Shown here: in pieces, positions 4,904-6,664 of the stretch
Layout of the letters: every line of letters begins with the position of its first letter
Numbering within the stretch: the stretch's first letter is position 1
Source: Planctomycetia bacterium
GTDB lineage: Bacteria; Planctomycetota; Planctomycetia; Pirellulales; UBA1268
Assembly (NCBI GenBank): GCA_010027105.1
Contig: RGVT01000148.1
Coordinates: 1 to 6,664 of the forward strand
Reading direction: 5' to 3'
Length of the DNA stretch: 6,664 nucleotides
The notes under the pieces: generated by a model
Told to the model about the DNA's origin: nothing
Database searches by the model: none
Seen by the model: the letters and a program-made list of their open reading frames with translations, nothing else
Made by a program: the position numbers and the translations under genes

Positions 4904-6664
4904 ATGGCTTTCCTCCCAGCGGCACCGCCGAAGCCCGCCCGCAGCGTCCCGCGCGACTGCATGATCGTCGCGGTCGTCGCGCTCGTCGCGGCGGTCGTGG
5001 CCTTCCTGGCGCTGGACGCGTGGGGCGACGAGGCCGAGCCGGCCGACGGCGAGCCTGTCGAGGTCCGTGCGACGTTGCCGACCGACCGCCTGCGGGAACG
5101 GCAGCTCGACCGCGCCCGGCGACTGATCGCCGATTCCCGCTGGAGCGACGCGGCGACGCTGCTCGACGAACTGCTCGCCGCCGACCGCGACTTCTTCTTC
5201 CGTCCGCAGCCCGGGCAGGCGACGTGGCGGAGCGTGAAGACGGAGGCGGCGCGGCTCATCGGCGGCCTGCCGGCGGCGGGACGGTCGGCCTACGAGCTCC
5301 AGTTCCGCGCCCGTGCCGAGCGGCTGCTGCGTGAGGCGATCGCCGACGGCGACGCAGCCGGCATCGTGGCCGTGGCGGGCCGGTGGTTCCACACTCCCGC
5401 CGGACAGCGGGCCACGCTGCTCGCGGCCCTTGACGCGCTCGATGCGGGCCAGCCGCTCGCGGCGGCCGCGTGGCTGGGGCGGCTCGCGGCCGAGCACAAT
5501 GCCGCGTTCGAGCCGACGCTCTCGGTGATGCGCGCGGTGGCCTGGTGGCGGGCCGGCGATCGATTCGAGCCAGGCCGCCGAGTGGTGGATGCCGCGGGGC
5601 GACGCCGCCCGCAACGCCCGCACGGAGGCCGCGCGGCCGCTGCTGGTGCCGCGCTACCGCGTGCCCCTCACCCGCCACCCCGAGGAGGCCCGGCAGCTCG
5701 AGAAACGCCGGCGCTCGTTCGCCGACCGCGACGCGCCGCTGATTCCGGCGGGCACGCCGCTGGCCGTCGGGGGAACCGTCCTCGTGCACTCGCCGCTGGG
5801 TCTGTTGGCCGTCGACTTCGCCTCCGGCAAGCGGATCTGGCTGCGGGGCGGCGGCTCCGACGCGGCCGTGCCCGACGCCGGCGACGATTCTCCCGACGGC
5901 CGCGGAGACGGCGTCGACGGCATGCAGCGGGTGTTCGACGACGGCACGAACGGCGCCGCCTCGAGCGACGGAAGGCTCGTGTTCGTCGTCGAGCCGCGGG
6001 GCGGCGACCGGGACGGCGAACCGGCTCCCGGACCGCGGCGCGGCGGCACCGTGTCCGGCCAGCCTGGGGTGAACGGGCTCGCCGCCTACGATCTCGCAGA
6101 CCGGGGTGCGCCGGTGTGGCGGCTTCCCGCGGCGGAACGGCGGCCCGACGGGCCGGCCGCGTGGTATCTCGGGCCGCCGCTCCCGCTGGGTGGCGAACTG
6201 TTCGTGCTCGCCGAGGAGCGGGGAGAGATTCGCCTCGACGTGCTCGAGGCTCCCACCGGCCGGCTGCTCTGGTCGCAGCCGCTGGCGGAACTCGACGAGG
6301 ATCAGCAGGCCGATCGCCCGGAGACGACGGCTCGCCGGCTCGCCGGCCTGTCTCCCGCGTGCGCCGAGGGGGTGCTCGTGTGCCCCACCGGGGCCGGCAC
6401 CGCCGTGGCGGTCGACCTCGCCACGCGGACGCTGCTCTGGGCGTACCACTACCCCGTCTCCGGCGGCGACGACGAGCAGCGTGCGGGCCGGGGTCCGCTC
6501 GCCGGGGCGATCCGCGCCGGCAGGATCGTCGTCAACGGCGCTGCGGTCGGAGAGCAGCCGATCCGGTCGAGCGGCTGGCGCGACGCGTGCCCCGTGGTGG
6601 CGGCGGGCCGCGTGCTGCTCACGCCGCTGGAATCCGACACGCTGCACTGCGTCGATCTGCGCAC
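4904..6664 (+). pseudogene. PQQ-like beta-propeller membrane-anchored protein, frameshifted and cut by the window edge
   Basis: The first part (4904 to about 5563, about 220 residues) has a short N-terminus, a membrane anchor or uncleaved signal at about 20-38 (IVAVVALVAAVVAFLAL), and an Ala/Leu/Arg-rich helical region with AGRWFHTPAGQRA and LDAGQPLAAAAWLGRL, reminiscent of repeat adaptors. Near 5561-5570 the coding frame moves one base later. From about 5565 the other frame reads on as a beta-propeller with blade signatures LLAVDFASGKRIW (5802-5840), a second ending APTGRLLW, AVAVDLATRTLLW and SDTLHCVDLR at the edge. Dropping one T at 5564-5565 would join the two parts. The gene then has at least 586 codons. 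The start ATG 4904 has GGGA five bases upstream; ATG 4961 lacks one. It is likely an envelope protein facing the periplasm; PQQ binding itself is not shown. Either a real frameshift or a sequencing error fits. Confidence 0.8.

Noticed and set aside
4523..5623. A 366-codon minus-strand frame spanning the HU promoter and the propeller gene 5' part
   Set aside because: It has no motif, crosses a promoter and a leader, and is antisense to a gene with a signal anchor and conserved helices.
5256..6647. A 463-codon open frame on the minus strand
   Set aside because: It is the mirror of the plus-strand beta-propeller gene. Its translation is Arg/Pro/Ala/Gly-rich without motifs, as expected for antisense of high-G+C coding DNA, while the plus strand shows clear blade signatures.

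Overview
The window is about 70% G+C by eye and looks like a chromosomal segment of a planctomycete, probably of the Pirellulales type. The clues are a soluble Ser/Thr kinase with an N-terminal repeated GLLT..Q helical module, a PEP-CTERM secreted protein, an HU protein of the IPGLVKV type, and a large membrane-anchored PQQ-like beta-propeller protein. No database was searched, so the taxon is an inference from family style.

Layout. Positions 8-65 hold two copies of a short palindromic repeat. A Maf nucleotide pyrophosphatase gene (112-702, minus) and an RluA-type pseudouridine synthase gene (701-1438, plus) diverge from start codons that share two bases. Four bases after the synthase comes a Ser/Thr protein kinase gene (1443-2744, plus), followed by a GC-rich hairpin. 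A sigma70-like promoter (2778-2806) then leads to a tRNA-Phe(GAA) gene (2848-2920). A 379-base gene-free stretch (2921-3299) follows. It ends in two palindromes whose arms can also pair with each other, and it serves as upstream region or leader for a PEP-CTERM gene (start 3300). That gene shows a full signal peptide and a full VPEP/helix/Arg sorting tail but no stop codon after the tail. Its frame stays open through a strong terminator and antisense across the whole HU gene (4224-4553, minus) to 4790. The HU gene has its own promoter, a strong Shine-Dalgarno and the terminator at 4163-4198. From 4904 to the window edge runs a PQQ-like beta-propeller gene with a one-base frameshift near 5561-5570.

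How the parts work together. Maf (nucleotide clean-up), the RNA pseudouridine synthase, tRNA-Phe and HU are housekeeping functions. The kinase is probably co-transcribed with the synthase, but no shared pathway is evident. The PEP-CTERM protein would need an exosortase encoded elsewhere. I see no mobile element, CRISPR array, defence system or biosynthetic cluster. The most unusual signals are the missing stop of the PEP-CTERM gene over HU, the competing palindromes before it, and the overlapping divergent start codons.
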